A stretch of DNA of 64,000 nt from Rhizobiaceae bacterium MnEN-MB40S (GCA_024343425.1 BRLC01000010.1:62001-126000); one strand, 5' to 3'; shown: positions 38,247-47,800, counted from the first letter of the stretch. Made by a program: numbers and translations. The notes: generated by a model from the letters alone, not told the origin.

Positions 38247-39594
38247 GGCAATCTCTCTCGGCGTCGGCAGCCTTGTCGTCCTTGTCGCGCTGATTGCGCT
38301 GCGCATGCCGATCGCCTATGCGATGATCCTCGTGGGCGGCGTCGGCATCGCCATCGTCAACGGACCGTCGCTGCTGATGAACCAGCTCAAGACGCTGGCC
38401 TATGGGCAATTCTCTATCTACGATCTCTCGGTCGTGCCTATGTTCGTTCTCATGGGCGCGCTGGCCGCCAAGGCGGGGTTGAGCCAGGCCCTGTTCCGGG
38501 CGGCGAACGCCTGGCTCGGGCGATTGCGCGGCGGCACGGCGATGGCCGCGATCGCGGCTTGCGCGGGCTTCGGCGCCGTTTGCGGCTCGTCGCTCGCGAC
38601 CGCGTCCACCATGGGCCGCGTGGCCTTGCCGGAACTGCAGCGTTACAATTATTCCGGCGCGCTGGCGACGGGCACGCTCGCCGCCGGGGGCGTTCTCGGC
38701 ATCCTCATTCCGCCCTCGGTCGTCCTGATCATCTACGCGATCATCGTCGAGGCCAACATCGTCACCATGTTCATGGCCGCCTTCATTCCGGGCATCCTGG
38801 CGGTGATCCTGTTCCTGTTGACGATCGCAATCTATGTGATCGTCGTTCCCGATTCCGGACCCGCCGGCGGCGCCAGCGACAGAAGCGAATTCGTGCGCGC
38901 GACGCTCGGCGTCATTCCCGTGCTGATCATTTTCGGCCTGGTCATCGGCGGAATTTACGCCGGCCTGTTCAATCCGACGCCGGCGGCGGCCGTCGGAGTG
39001 ACGCTAGTCTGGCTCTATGGCGCATTGCAGCGCAAGATCAGCCTCGGCGACATGAAGGACGCCTTGAAGGAAACCGCCGGCACCAGCGGCATGATCTATC
39101 TGATCCTGCTCGGCGCGGAACTTTTGAAGATCTTCATGTCTCGGATCAACCTTCCGCAGGCGACGGCGGAATGGATTTCCACCTCCGGTCTGACGCCGAT
39201 GACCGTGATGGTGCTGCTCTTGATCGCGTTGATCTTGCTCGGCTGCCTGATGGACAGCCTGTCGATGATCCTGCTGGTGATCCCGTTTTTCTGGCCGGTG
39301 CTGATGGAGATCAACGGCGGCATCTATCAGGGAGCCGACGGCGCCGGGTTCGGCATGAGCACGGAAGATCTGAAGATCTGGTTCGGGATCCTCGCGCTCA
39401 TAGTGGTCGAACTGGGGCTGATTACGCCGCCAGTGGGGATGAATGTGTTCGTCATTTCGGCGCTGGCGAAGAATGTTCCGATGATAGAGACCTTCAAGGG
39501 CGTCATGCCATTCTTCTTCGCCGAGATCATTCGAGTGGTCATCATCCTGCTGTTCCCGGCGCTGACGCTGTGGCTGCCCCAGTTACTCAGGTGA
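38239..39594 (+). CDS. dctM: TRAP transporter large permease DctM (cluster 1)
   Basis: The 451-residue sodium-coupled transport subunit has about 12 membrane helices. Signatures are PMFVLMGALAAKAGLSQALF, the CGSSLATASTMGRVALPEL block, GTLAAGGVLGILIPPSVVLI and ELGLITPPVGMNVFVI. It forms the membrane complex with DctQ and takes substrate from DctP. The ThDP enzyme gene begins 20 bp after its stop. Confidence 0.95.
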   Translation: MTEAISLGVGSLVVLVALIALRMPIAYAMILVGGVGIAIVNGPSLLMNQLKTLAYGQFSIYDLSVVPMFVLMGALAAKAGLSQALFRAANAWLGRLRGGTAMAAIAACAGFGAVCGSSLATASTMGRVALPELQRYNYSGALATGTLAAGGVLGILIPPSVVLIIYAIIVEANIVTMFMAAFIPGILAVILFLLTIAIYVIVVPDSGPAGGASDRSEFVRATLGVIPVLIIFGLVIGGIYAGLFNPTPAAAVGVTLVWLYGALQRKISLGDMKDALKETAGTSGMIYLILLGAELLKIFMSRINLPQATAEWISTSGLTPMTVMVLLLIALILLGCLMDSLSMILLVIPFFWPVLMEINGGIYQGADGAGFGMSTEDLKIWFGILALIVVELGLITPPVGMNVFVISALAKNVPMIETFKGVMPFFFAEIIRVVIILLFPALTLWLPQLLR

Positions 39595-39614
39595 ACCGCG
39601 AAACGGATTTGAAA

Positions 39615-41327
39615 ATGGACGCGAAATCGCAAGAAGACGTCACCGCCGGCGGCGCCATATTCACCCGGCTGAAAGCGCTCGGCGTCGACTATGTCTTCGC
39701 CAATTCCGGCACGGACTTTCCGCCGATCATCGAAGGGTTGGCGGAAGCCGCCGCCCGGTCGATCGAGCTCCCGCAGGCTGTGACCATTCCGCACGAACAC
39801 GCCGCGGTTGGCATGGCGCATGGTTACTACCTCATCTCCGGACAGGCGCAGGCGGTGATGCTGCACACCAATGTCGGGCTTTCGAATGGGGCGACCGGCG
39901 CCATCAACGCGGCATGCGAACACATCCCCATGCTGATGATGTCCGGACGCACGCCGGTGACGGAAGGCGATCGCTTCGGCGCACGGACGGTGCCTATCGG
40001 ATGGGGACAGGAAATGCGCGATCAGGCCGCGCTGGTGCGCGAGGCCTGCAAGTGGGAATACGAACTGAAATTTCCGGAACAGATCGCCTCCCTGCTGGAC
40101 AGGGCGCACGCCATCTCCAATTCCACCCCGAAAGGCCCTGTCTATCTGTCTCTGCCGCGCGAAACGCTGTGCGAACAGATTCCCGCCGCCGATCTCGAAC
40201 AACCCTCGACGATCGCCCCGGTGGTCGGCGGACCCAATGCAAGCGACATAGAAAGGGCCGCCGACTGGCTGGCGACAGCCGAAACGCCGCTTGTGATCGC
40301 GCAGCGGGGCGCCGGAGACGAGGCGAGTTTCCAGGCGTTCGCCGATTGGGCGGAGGAATGGGGCATTGCCGTCAGTTCCTGGTGGGCGACGCATCTCGCC
40401 ATTTCCACCGAACATCCCTGTCATGTGGGAGCCGATCCCGGCTCATGGATGGAGAAGGCCGACGTCGTCGTCATCCTCGACAGCATCGCGCCCTGGTGGC
40501 CGGACATGCACAGGCTCAATCCGAAGGCCCGCGTGATCAATATCGGTCCCGACCCGGTTTTCAGCCGCTTTCCGGTCCGGAACTTTCGATCTGATCTCTC
40601 GATCTCCGGCGAAAACAGCGAGACGTTGCCGGCGCTCTTCGCGGCGATGGATCGGCGGGAAAGAAAGCTGAAGGCGCTGGAAAAGAGACGAAGCATGCTG
40701 GCGGAGTCATCCGCCGCGAGCCGCAAGAAGATCCGTGAAGACGCCGCCGCCAGAAACGCTCAAGGAATCACCAAAGCCTGGGCAAGCAAGTGTCTGGGAG
40801 ACGCTCTCCGGGGCAAGAAGTCCAGCGTCTTTTCCGAATTGGGCACGATACTGGGCGTATTGGAGAGAACCGAGCGAAATTCCTGGTTCCAGGAGCCGCA
40901 TTCGGGGGGACTCGGCTGGAGCTTTCCCTGCGCGATGGGCGCGCAGCTCGCCGATCCGGACCGGCTCTGCGTCGCCACCATGGGCGACGGCTCATACATG
41001 TTCGCCAATCCCACGGTCTGCCACCAGATCGCCGAGGCGCTGGAGTTGCCGGTGCTCATCATCATTCTCAACAACGAGGAGTGGGGCGCGGTGCGCGCAT
41101 CCGTTACCGGCCTCTATCCGGACGGTTACGCGGCGAAAGCCAACAAGATGCCGCTGACCGCGCTGAAACCCTCTCCCGACTTCACACTGACGGCGGCGGC
41201 AAGCCGCGGCTGGGCGAAGAAAGTCTCGAAGGCCGAGGACCTTCCCGGCGTTCTTAAGGAGGCGATCGCCGTGGTCGAGAACGAACGCCGTCAGGCGCTG
41301 GTGGAAGTCTCCACACTTCCCGGCTAA
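39615..41327 (+). CDS. Thiamine diphosphate-dependent decarboxylase/carboligase-like enzyme
   Basis: The 570-residue protein has the three-domain ThDP fold: an N-terminal Pyr domain with the activating glutamate in PHEHAAVGMAHGYYL, a central domain (ERAADWLATAETPLVIAQ), and a PP domain with GDGSYMFANP ... ILNNEEWG binding Mg-ThDP. It resembles acetolactate synthase/benzoylformate decarboxylase relatives and probably acts on a 2-oxoacid. The ATG at 39615 is used; a GTG at 39591 overlapping the dctM stop is an alternative. Placement directly after dctM suggests it processes the imported compound. Confidence 0.87.
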   Translation: MDAKSQEDVTAGGAIFTRLKALGVDYVFANSGTDFPPIIEGLAEAAARSIELPQAVTIPHEHAAVGMAHGYYLISGQAQAVMLHTNVGLSNGATGAINAACEHIPMLMMSGRTPVTEGDRFGARTVPIGWGQEMRDQAALVREACKWEYELKFPEQIASLLDRAHAISNSTPKGPVYLSLPRETLCEQIPAADLEQPSTIAPVVGGPNASDIERAADWLATAETPLVIAQRGAGDEASFQAFADWAEEWGIAVSSWWATHLAISTEHPCHVGADPGSWMEKADVVVILDSIAPWWPDMHRLNPKARVINIGPDPVFSRFPVRNFRSDLSISGENSETLPALFAAMDRRERKLKALEKRRSMLAESSAASRKKIREDAAARNAQGITKAWASKCLGDALRGKKSSVFSELGTILGVLERTERNSWFQEPHSGGLGWSFPCAMGAQLADPDRLCVATMGDGSYMFANPTVCHQIAEALELPVLIIILNNEEWGAVRASVTGLYPDGYAAKANKMPLTALKPSPDFTLTAAASRGWAKKVSKAEDLPGVLKEAIAVVENERRQALVEVSTLPG

Positions 41328-41377
41328 AGCAACTTGCCCTAATTCAGAACCGGTTCAGTCCAAGCAAGGAAACATCA

Positions 41378-42490
41378 ATGTCCGATCTTACCCCTCCGTT
41401 TCGCGCCGATCATGTCGGCAGCCTGCTGCGCCCGGCGAGCGTCGCCGAAGCGCGCAAGAAATTTCAGGAAAACGCAATCACCGCGGACGAACTGAAATCA
41501 ATCGAAGACGAGGCGATCAAGGACGTCATCCGCATGCAGGAGGACGTGGGGCTCAAGGCCGTGACCGACGGCGAGTTCCGCCGGTCATTCTGGCACTACG
41601 ACTTCATGGGCATGCTGACCGGATTCGACCTGGAAGAACGCGACGAGGGCGTCCAGTTCGCCGGCGTGAAGCTTCGGCCGATTTTCCCGACGATTTCCGG
41701 AAAGCTCGATTTTCCCGATGATCATCCGATGCTCGAACACTTCCGGTTCGTGGCGGCCAACACCAATGTCGTGCCGAAAATCTCCATACCCGGTCCGAGC
41801 TGCTGTCACTTCCGCACAGCGCCTGAGGATATCAAGCCGGCCGAATACAAGGACGCCGAGGTTCTGTTCGCCGATATAGCCGCGACATACCGAAAGGCCG
41901 TTCACTCCTTCTACGACGCCGGCTGCCGCTACCTGCAAATGGACGATATCTTCTTCGCCTATCTCTGCGATCCGAAGCATCGCGAGGATAAGAAGGCCCA
42001 GGGTCAGGATCCCGACTGGCTGATCGACCGCTACGCCTGGATGATGCAGGAGGCGATCAAGGACCGGCCGTCGGACATGGTGATCGGCATGCACATGTGC
42101 CGCGGCAATTTCAAATCGGCCTACGCGGCCGAGGGCGCATACGATCCCGCCGCCGACGCCGTCTTCAACAAGACGGGCGTCGACATCTTCTTCATGGAGT
42201 ACGACACGGACCGCGCCGGCGGTCTGGAGCCGCTGCGCCTGCTGTCCAAAGGCAAACAGCGCGTTTTGCCCGGTTTCATCACGACGAAAACCGGTGAGCT
42301 CGAATCGATCGACGATCTGAAGAGAAAGTTCGACGAGGCGTCGCAATACGCCGATCTCGACCAGCTGGGCATCGCGCCGCAATGCGGTTTCGCGTCCACC
42401 GAGGAAGGCAACGCGGTGACCTTCGACGACCAGCGCCGCAAGCTTGAGCTTGTCGTGGAGACGGCCAGAACGATCTGGGGCGAGGTTTAG
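41378..42490 (+). CDS. MetE C-terminal-domain-like zinc methyl/thiol transferase (YxjG-like)
   Basis: The 370-residue protein matches only the catalytic half of cobalamin-independent methionine synthase. All four zinc ligands are visible: His239 and Cys241 (MHMCRGN), Glu274 (FFMEYD) and Cys336 (APQCGF). It starts FRADHVGSLLRP, the usual family start. Relatives include methyltransferases using methyl donors other than methyl-THF and epoxyalkane:CoM transferases. Its place at the end of the TRAP-ThDP gene set implies a role in catabolism rather than methionine synthesis; the substrate is unknown. Confidence 0.85.
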   Translation: MSDLTPPFRADHVGSLLRPASVAEARKKFQENAITADELKSIEDEAIKDVIRMQEDVGLKAVTDGEFRRSFWHYDFMGMLTGFDLEERDEGVQFAGVKLRPIFPTISGKLDFPDDHPMLEHFRFVAANTNVVPKISIPGPSCCHFRTAPEDIKPAEYKDAEVLFADIAATYRKAVHSFYDAGCRYLQMDDIFFAYLCDPKHREDKKAQGQDPDWLIDRYAWMMQEAIKDRPSDMVIGMHMCRGNFKSAYAAEGAYDPAADAVFNKTGVDIFFMEYDTDRAGGLEPLRLLSKGKQRVLPGFITTKTGELESIDDLKRKFDEASQYADLDQLGIAPQCGFASTEEGNAVTFDDQRRKLELVVETARTIWGEV

Positions 42491-42502
42491 GGATTTCGGA
42501 AG

Positions 42503-42579
42503 TGGTACGGTTGGGTGGGCTCGAACCACCGACCTCTGGATCCACAATCCAGCGCTCTAACCAACTGAGCTACAACCGC
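42503..42579 (-). tRNA. tRNA-His (anticodon GTG)
   Basis: The cloverleaf is complete on the minus strand: acceptor 5' GCGGTTG with 3' CAACCGT, the D arm, anticodon stem CTGGA/TCCAG with loop TTGTGGA (GTG at 42543-42545), and T-arm GGTGG/CCACC. The 3' CCA is genome-encoded. The base before G1 is T, so there is no encoded G-1; the discriminator is A73 and the first pair is G1-U72. This matches the alphaproteobacterial exception to the G-1:C73 identity rule. Confidence 0.96.
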
Positions 42580-42820
42580 ATGGCGGGGTCATCCGTTCTG
42601 AACGCGTGACATACGGCGACGGAATCAATTTGGCAAGACCAACTTGGAGCGGAACTGCAAAAATGCAGCTCCGCATCCGCGTCGGCTCGTGGTTGCGCCG
42701 GCGTGGAACCCTCACAGAATTGTGCGATGTCATCATGTTCCGCTGATCCGACATCTCATGTAGGATCGTATGGAAGGGGACTTGGAGGATAACAATCCAA
42801 TCGCAAAGGGCGAAGCCGAC

Positions 42821-43315
42821 ATGAAATCTCCTTTCTACAATCGTCGTTCCTTCCTCGTATCGGCTGGCCTGGCGACCGCAGTCACGGCGCTGGAGCCCGT
42901 CGGGTTGCTCTCGCCAGCAAAAGCCAGCGGACTTGCGCCGACCCGGTCGATGCGCGGCGGCAGCAACAATTACCGGCCGAACGCGCCCATGGTCGAGCGC
43001 CTGGGATCGGGATTCTGGGTTTCCGGCAGAGTGCGCCGCGCGGGCGACGGCGCGCCGCTTGAGGGCGTGCGGATCCAGATCTGGGCCGCGACAAGCCTCG
43101 GCGGAGAACGGGAGCCGCGAAATCACGGCAGCGTGCTGACCGCCGCCGATGGAAGCTTCCGGCTTGAGATGGAGCAGATCGTTCCGAATTTCGGCCAGCC
43201 GCATGCGCATCTGGCCTATGACGACGGCGCCTACGAAACCGTGTTCCTGCGTCCCGTGATGCCGAGCGCAAGCGATACGTCTGTCAGCACGGAGTTTGTC
43301 CTCGCACCGGCGTGA
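42821..43315 (+). CDS. Tat-exported intradiol-dioxygenase-like protein lacking tyrosine iron ligands
   Basis: The 164-residue protein has a twin-arginine signal (YNRRSFLVSAGLATAV) and an intradiol dioxygenase-like beta-sandwich (NNYRPNAPMVERLG, VSGRVRRAGDGAPLEGVRIQIW). The two iron-ligand histidines appear kept in QPHAHLAY (His128, His130). The positions of the two iron-ligand tyrosines seem to be Glu96 and Phe124. It is also shorter than true dioxygenases. It is probably periplasmic and not a classical ring-cleaving enzyme. A haem-type membrane protein gene follows after 19 bp. The ATG at 42821 is set by the Tat signal. Confidence 0.75.
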   Translation: MKSPFYNRRSFLVSAGLATAVTALEPVGLLSPAKASGLAPTRSMRGGSNNYRPNAPMVERLGSGFWVSGRVRRAGDGAPLEGVRIQIWAATSLGGEREPRNHGSVLTAADGSFRLEMEQIVPNFGQPHAHLAYDDGAYETVFLRPVMPSASDTSVSTEFVLAPA

Positions 43316-43334
43316 CGCTGCAGACCGTCCATCC

Positions 43335-44006
43335 ATGCCGAATTCTGCAAGACGTACGGTCGCCGTTTCAATCTGGGCTGTTCTGGCGACCATGATGATC
43401 GGACCGGTGCTGATCGCCGGAGCCAGCCCCTATCTGGCCTACCGGAATACCGCCTATATTGTCGGTGGTTTCGCCGGAATTATCAGCCTGTCGCTGCTGT
43501 TGATCCAGCCATTGCTTGCCGCAGGATACCTGCCGGGCGCAAGAGCGGTCACCGAGCGTAAGTGGCACCGATGGGTCGGGACGGCGATTGTCGCCTGCGT
43601 CGGTCTCCATATCGGAGGGCTTTTCATCACGAGCCCTCCCGATACGCTGGACGCGCTTCTGCTTGTCTCGCCAACCACCTTTTCCGTTTACGGGGTGGTC
43701 GCCATGTGGGGGATCGTGCTGACGGCGGCGCTCGTCATTCTGCGTCACCGCCTGGGTTTGCGCTATGCAACGTGGCGTCTTGTCCATAATGGTCTGGCTG
43801 CGATCGTCGTTGCCGCGACCGTCACCCATGCGCTGCAGATCGAGGGCGCAATGGAAACCGTTTCGAAATGGGGACTTTGCCTAGCCGTGGCCGCTGCAAC
43901 CGGCGCCACGCTGATCGATCTTCGTCTGATCAGGCCATTGTTCGCCCGGAGGAGCGATTGGAGAAACCACGGCCCCGACGCCGACAAGCAAAAGGCCGGC
44001 GAGTGA
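43335..44006 (+). CDS. Ferric reductase-like transmembrane (b-haem) protein
   Basis: The 223-residue inner-membrane protein has six predicted helices and the ferric-reductase-like/YedZ pattern. Candidate haem-ligand histidines are in KWHRWVGTAIVACVGLHIGG and WRLVHNGLAAIVVAATVTHAL. It should move electrons across the membrane. It lies 19 bp after the Tat-exported intradiol-like gene, which recalls MsrP-MsrQ, where a Tat protein is paired with such a haem protein. A role in reducing the periplasmic partner is inferred. Confidence 0.78.
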   Translation: MPNSARRTVAVSIWAVLATMMIGPVLIAGASPYLAYRNTAYIVGGFAGIISLSLLLIQPLLAAGYLPGARAVTERKWHRWVGTAIVACVGLHIGGLFITSPPDTLDALLLVSPTTFSVYGVVAMWGIVLTAALVILRHRLGLRYATWRLVHNGLAAIVVAATVTHALQIEGAMETVSKWGLCLAVAAATGATLIDLRLIRPLFARRSDWRNHGPDADKQKAGE

Positions 44007-44017
44007 ACCGCCGGCCT
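43993..44017. terminator. GC-rich hairpin at the end of the haem-protein gene
   Basis: AGGCCGGCG (43993-44001) pairs with CGCCGGCCT (44009-44017) around a 7-nt loop that contains the TGA stop. It sits between convergent genes. No T-tract follows, so termination is likely but not certain. Confidence 0.5.
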
Positions 44018-44045
44018 GGAAATCATTCTCTGTCAGGAGCTGAAG

Positions 44046-44498
44046 TTAAGCCTTGAAGCTCTTGGCTGCCTTTTCATAGGCGGCCTTGCCTGGCTTGGCG
44101 ACATCTTCGGCGACCTTGCGCGCGGTGTCCTGGAAGCCCTTGACCTGGTTGACGGCGCTCTCGGCCTGACTGCGAACGAAGGCAGTCTGCAGTTCAATGA
44201 ACTCGGCGACCGACTTGACGCCCATCAGCGACTCGAGGTGAGTCAGCGAGCTGTCGGCGGTTGACCGAACAGAGTCGATGGCCTTGAGACCCATCTCAAC
44301 GGTTCCGGCCTGGGCGGATTCCAGAGTCTGCTCAACCGTCTTGGTAGCATCTTCGGCAGCAGTCTTGAACTTGTCATAAGCTTCCTTCGACTGGCTCATG
44401 CCCTTCTCGGTGAATTCGCGATAGGAATCGCCGAACTTGGCGGGATCGAAAGCGGTGAATGCAAATACGTCTTCAGTGGTGGTTTTTCTGGTAGCCAT
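44046..44498 (-). CDS. Phasin family protein
   Basis: The 150-residue alpha-helical protein matches the rhizobial Phasin_2 family: MATRKTTTEDVFAFTAFDP, then amphipathic helices (SQSKEAYDKFKTAAEDATKT, TADSSLTHLESLMGVKSVAE, FIELQTAFVRSQAES). Phasins coat polyhydroxyalkanoate granules. A strong GGAAGGAG site precedes the ATG and codon use suggests high expression. The upstream region carries dyads compatible with PhaR control. Confidence 0.9.
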   Translation of the reverse strand: MATRKTTTEDVFAFTAFDPAKFGDSYREFTEKGMSQSKEAYDKFKTAAEDATKTVEQTLESAQAGTVEMGLKAIDSVRSTADSSLTHLESLMGVKSVAEFIELQTAFVRSQAESAVNQVKGFQDTARKVAEDVAKPGKAAYEKAAKSFKA

Positions 44499-44554
44499 TT
44501 TGGCGCTCCTTCCTTGGGCCCTCTCAAGAGGCGCCCGGTTTCATTTGCTTCCGA

Positions 44555-44608
44555 TCCTATATAGGACATCTTTTTGTGCATTGCAACATAATTTTGCGCT
44601 GCACAAAA
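44555..44608. promoter_or_regulatory. Phasin promoter region with dyads, candidate PhaR site
   Basis: The 316-bp gap between phasin and the kinase holds a perfect 12-bp palindrome TCCTATATAGGA (44555-44566). It also holds inverted TTTTGTGCA (44572-44580) / TGCACAAAA (44600-44608) around TTGCAACA and TTTGCGC. TGC/GCA-rich dyads of this sort are typical of PhaR, the PHA-responsive repressor of phasin genes. Assignment is by analogy. Confidence 0.45.
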
Positions 44609-44693
44609 TTCCATTAACCCTGTTGGCACTAATTCCGGCTAGAAAGGCCTCGGAAAGCCGCCTTCATATGGACCGGAACCCTCAAGCGGCCTA

Positions 44694-44708
44694 TTAACAG
44701 ACTATTAA
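44694..44708. promoter_or_regulatory. Candidate CtrA-binding box upstream of the PdhS-like kinase
   Basis: A full TTAA-N7-TTAA match lies 107 bp upstream of the kinase start. CtrA regulates cell-cycle genes in Alphaproteobacteria through this motif. Confidence 0.5.
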
Positions 44709-44814
44709 TAATAAAGCAGGCTTCGGAACCGGCGCGCCGGTGGCAGCCTTAAATATGAATACGCGCAGCAGATCCATGAAGTGGCTGCAGACGAGTTGAA
44801 ACGCAGGTGAGAGA

Positions 44815-47800
44815 ATGCCTTCACGGCAATATCCCTTCATCGACATAGCGGTTCATGACCGGATCCGGGAAGGCTTCGCCAGCGGCGACGCACAGGTGCT
44901 GCTCGCGCAGAACCTGACGGATTTGCTCTGGGTGAACGGCGCCGGCGCTCATCTCTTCGGCTACGCCAACCTCTACGACTTTCTGGAAGAGGGCCTTGCC
45001 TCGGGATCGGCCACCTTCAGGCAAATTCAAAGCGCGGCCCGATCCGCCGATCGCTCCGGCCCGTCGAAACCATACAAGTTTGCAATGCGCATCGGCTCGG
45101 GCTTTCGTCGCCCCATGCTTTCGGCCGGCATGGAGCGGATACAGCTTTCCGGTGGAGAGCCCGCCTATCTGCTGACCTGTTCGCAGGAAAAAGCATCCGA
45201 TACGCCAGAGGATCGGGCCGGTCACATGATCAGCGGCTTCGAAGACACGGGCACGCATGCGGCGGTGCTGGATGGAGAGGGGCGAGTCGTCGCCTCTACA
45301 CAATCATTCCGGCGGCTGGAGATGGACGATGCGACCCGCAAGCGCCTGATCGAGGATGTCGCCCGTGATGCCGACAGGCTGGTCAAACACCCGGTGCGCA
45401 CCGCGCTCGGCTATCTTCCGGCGGCCGTCGCGCGGATCGACGAAGACAACGAATTGCACCTGATGTTCGCTGTCGAAATGTCGATCGGCAATCTGGACCC
45501 GGCGCCTGAGCCGGAAGTCTCGACTGATATTTCGGAAGCTGAAGGCAACATCGACGCCGCGTCGGAAACCGACACGGATACGCCCAGCACGGAGCCGGGC
45601 CAGTCCGCTATTGCAGAGCAGACGCAGGGCGGGGTTATTGTCGACCCTGCTCTGCTTCAGCCTCCGGACACTGCAGAAGAATTAGTAGAAAACAAGTTCG
45701 ATCCGCCTTTGTCGGAGACGGACGGCGAAGCAGAACCTGTTCTAGACGAAAGCGCGGAGACCACCGACGAAGGCTCCGAAATTGAGCGTCCCTCGGAAGC
45801 GCCCTCAGAACCGGATATTGCCTCGGAAACAGAAGAAGCGGAGATTGTAGCCGCGGCGGCGGACAGCTTCGTATTCAACCCGTCTAGTCGCCCGGTCCGC
45901 TTTCTTTGGAAGATCGACGCGGAAAGACAGTTCACCGAAATATCGCCGGAATTCGCCGATGTGGTCGGTCCGAACGCCGCCGATGTCATCGGCCGCAAAT
46001 TCAGCGATGTCGCGCAGGTCTTCAATATCGACCCAAAGCATGAGATCGTCGAGTTGCTGCAGCGTCGCGACACCTGGTCAGGCAAGACCGTGTTCTGGCC
46101 CGTTCAGGGAACCGAATTGCGCGTGCCGGTGGATCTCGCGGCGTTGCCGACCTATTCGCGCGAGCGGGAATTTGACGGTTTCCGCGGTTTCGGCATCGTG
46201 CGCTGCGGCGATGCGCGCAACGACCCGGAGCGCATAGGCCTTGCTCTCGCCGACGACGCCAGGCCCGCAACGACAGCGATCCCGGCGGCGACAACCGACG
46301 CGCAACCAGTGTCGGACGCCGGTATTTCGGATGAGGACGCGGACCTCTCCCCTGAACAAGTCGAGACCGTTGACCGCGATGAACCGACAGACCGGCCCGA
46401 ATCCGAAAAGGTGATACAACTCGAAGATCGCCGCACCAAGCCGAGGCCCGGCCTCAGCAATGCCGAGAAAATGGCGTTCCGGCAAATTGCCGAGAAACTC
46501 GGGCATGCGGCCGACGACCTTCCAGCTTTCGGCAAGAGAAGCAATTCGGATATCGAAGAGCCGACCGATCCGGCGCAGGCCGTCAGCCAGGAAGAACCGG
46601 AATCACCGGTCGCCAATGCGGATACGCCCTTTGACGACAGCGACGAGACAACGCCGCCGCCGGAAGAAGAACTTCCCGCATTCCCGGCGCCCGAGCCCGC
46701 GTCCGGTCGCGAGCTGTTCGCCAACGAACTCGACCGGATCGACGTTCCAACGGTCATTCACAATGGATCCAGCATCTATTTCGCCAATGACTCCTTCAAG
46801 GCGCTGACGGGTTTCGATGGCGCGGAGGAAGTCAACGCGACGGGCGGACTTCCCGTCATCCTTGGCCGCGTGGAGGACGATGACGATCTGGACGCCGAAA
46901 ACGCGGCGATGACGTTGCATACGCTGCACGGCCAGTCCGTCGAGGTCGATGCGAAATTGCGATCGGTGATCTGGGAAGGGAAAAAGGCGCTGATGCTGAC
47001 ATTCGTTCCGCTGGCGACCGATGTAGCGCAGCTTCCGGAAGAACCGTCGCCCGCTGCGGAAGAGGAACAGTACTTTGCCTCGGAGAGCGATCCGGCCGAA
47101 GCCCGGAAGGTTGCTGCGCTGGAAGTGGAAGTGAACGAGCTGCGCTCGATCCTGGAAACCGCAACCGACGGCGTGGTGCTGCTCGGCCAGGACGGAACGA
47201 TCCGGTCTCTCAACCGGTCGGCGTCGGCGCTGTTCGACTACGACGAAGATGAAATTCGCGGCAAGCCGTTCTCCTATCTGTTCGCGCATGAAAGCCAGCG
47301 CGCCGTCCGGGACTATCTCGCGAGCCTCTCCGACCATGGCGTGGCGAGCGTGCTCAATGACGGCAGGGAGGTTATCGGGCGCGAGGCGTCCGGGCGTTTC
47401 CTGCCGCTTTTCATGACCATCGGCCACCTGTCCGGTTCGAACGGTCATTGCGCCGTCATGCGCGACATCACCCAATGGAAACGGGCCGAAGAGGAATTGA
47501 AGAGCGCCAAGCGCGAAGCGGAATCGGCCAGCCTCCACAAATCGGAATTCCTGGCCCGGGTCAGCCACGAGATCCGAACGCCGCTGAACGCGATCATCGG
47601 TTTTTCCGATCTGATGGCCGAACAGCGCTTCGGTCCGATCGGAAGCCCCCGATACGTGGAATACGCCAACGACATAGGACGTTCCGGCAAGCATGTGCTG
47701 GAAATCGTCAATGATCTGCTCGATATCTCCAAGATCGAGGCCGGCGAACAGGAACTGGACTTCGCAGCCATCTCGCTCAACCAGACGCTGCTCGACGCCG

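Noticed and set aside
38559..39614. An in-frame extension that would make the ThDP enzyme 922 residues long
   Set aside because: The extra part overlaps dctM in another frame and reads as Arg-rich shadow sequence. The ThDP family start is at 39615.
41328..41377. A SAM or other riboswitch before the MetE-like gene
   Set aside because: The gap is only 50 bp and shows no conserved riboswitch core.
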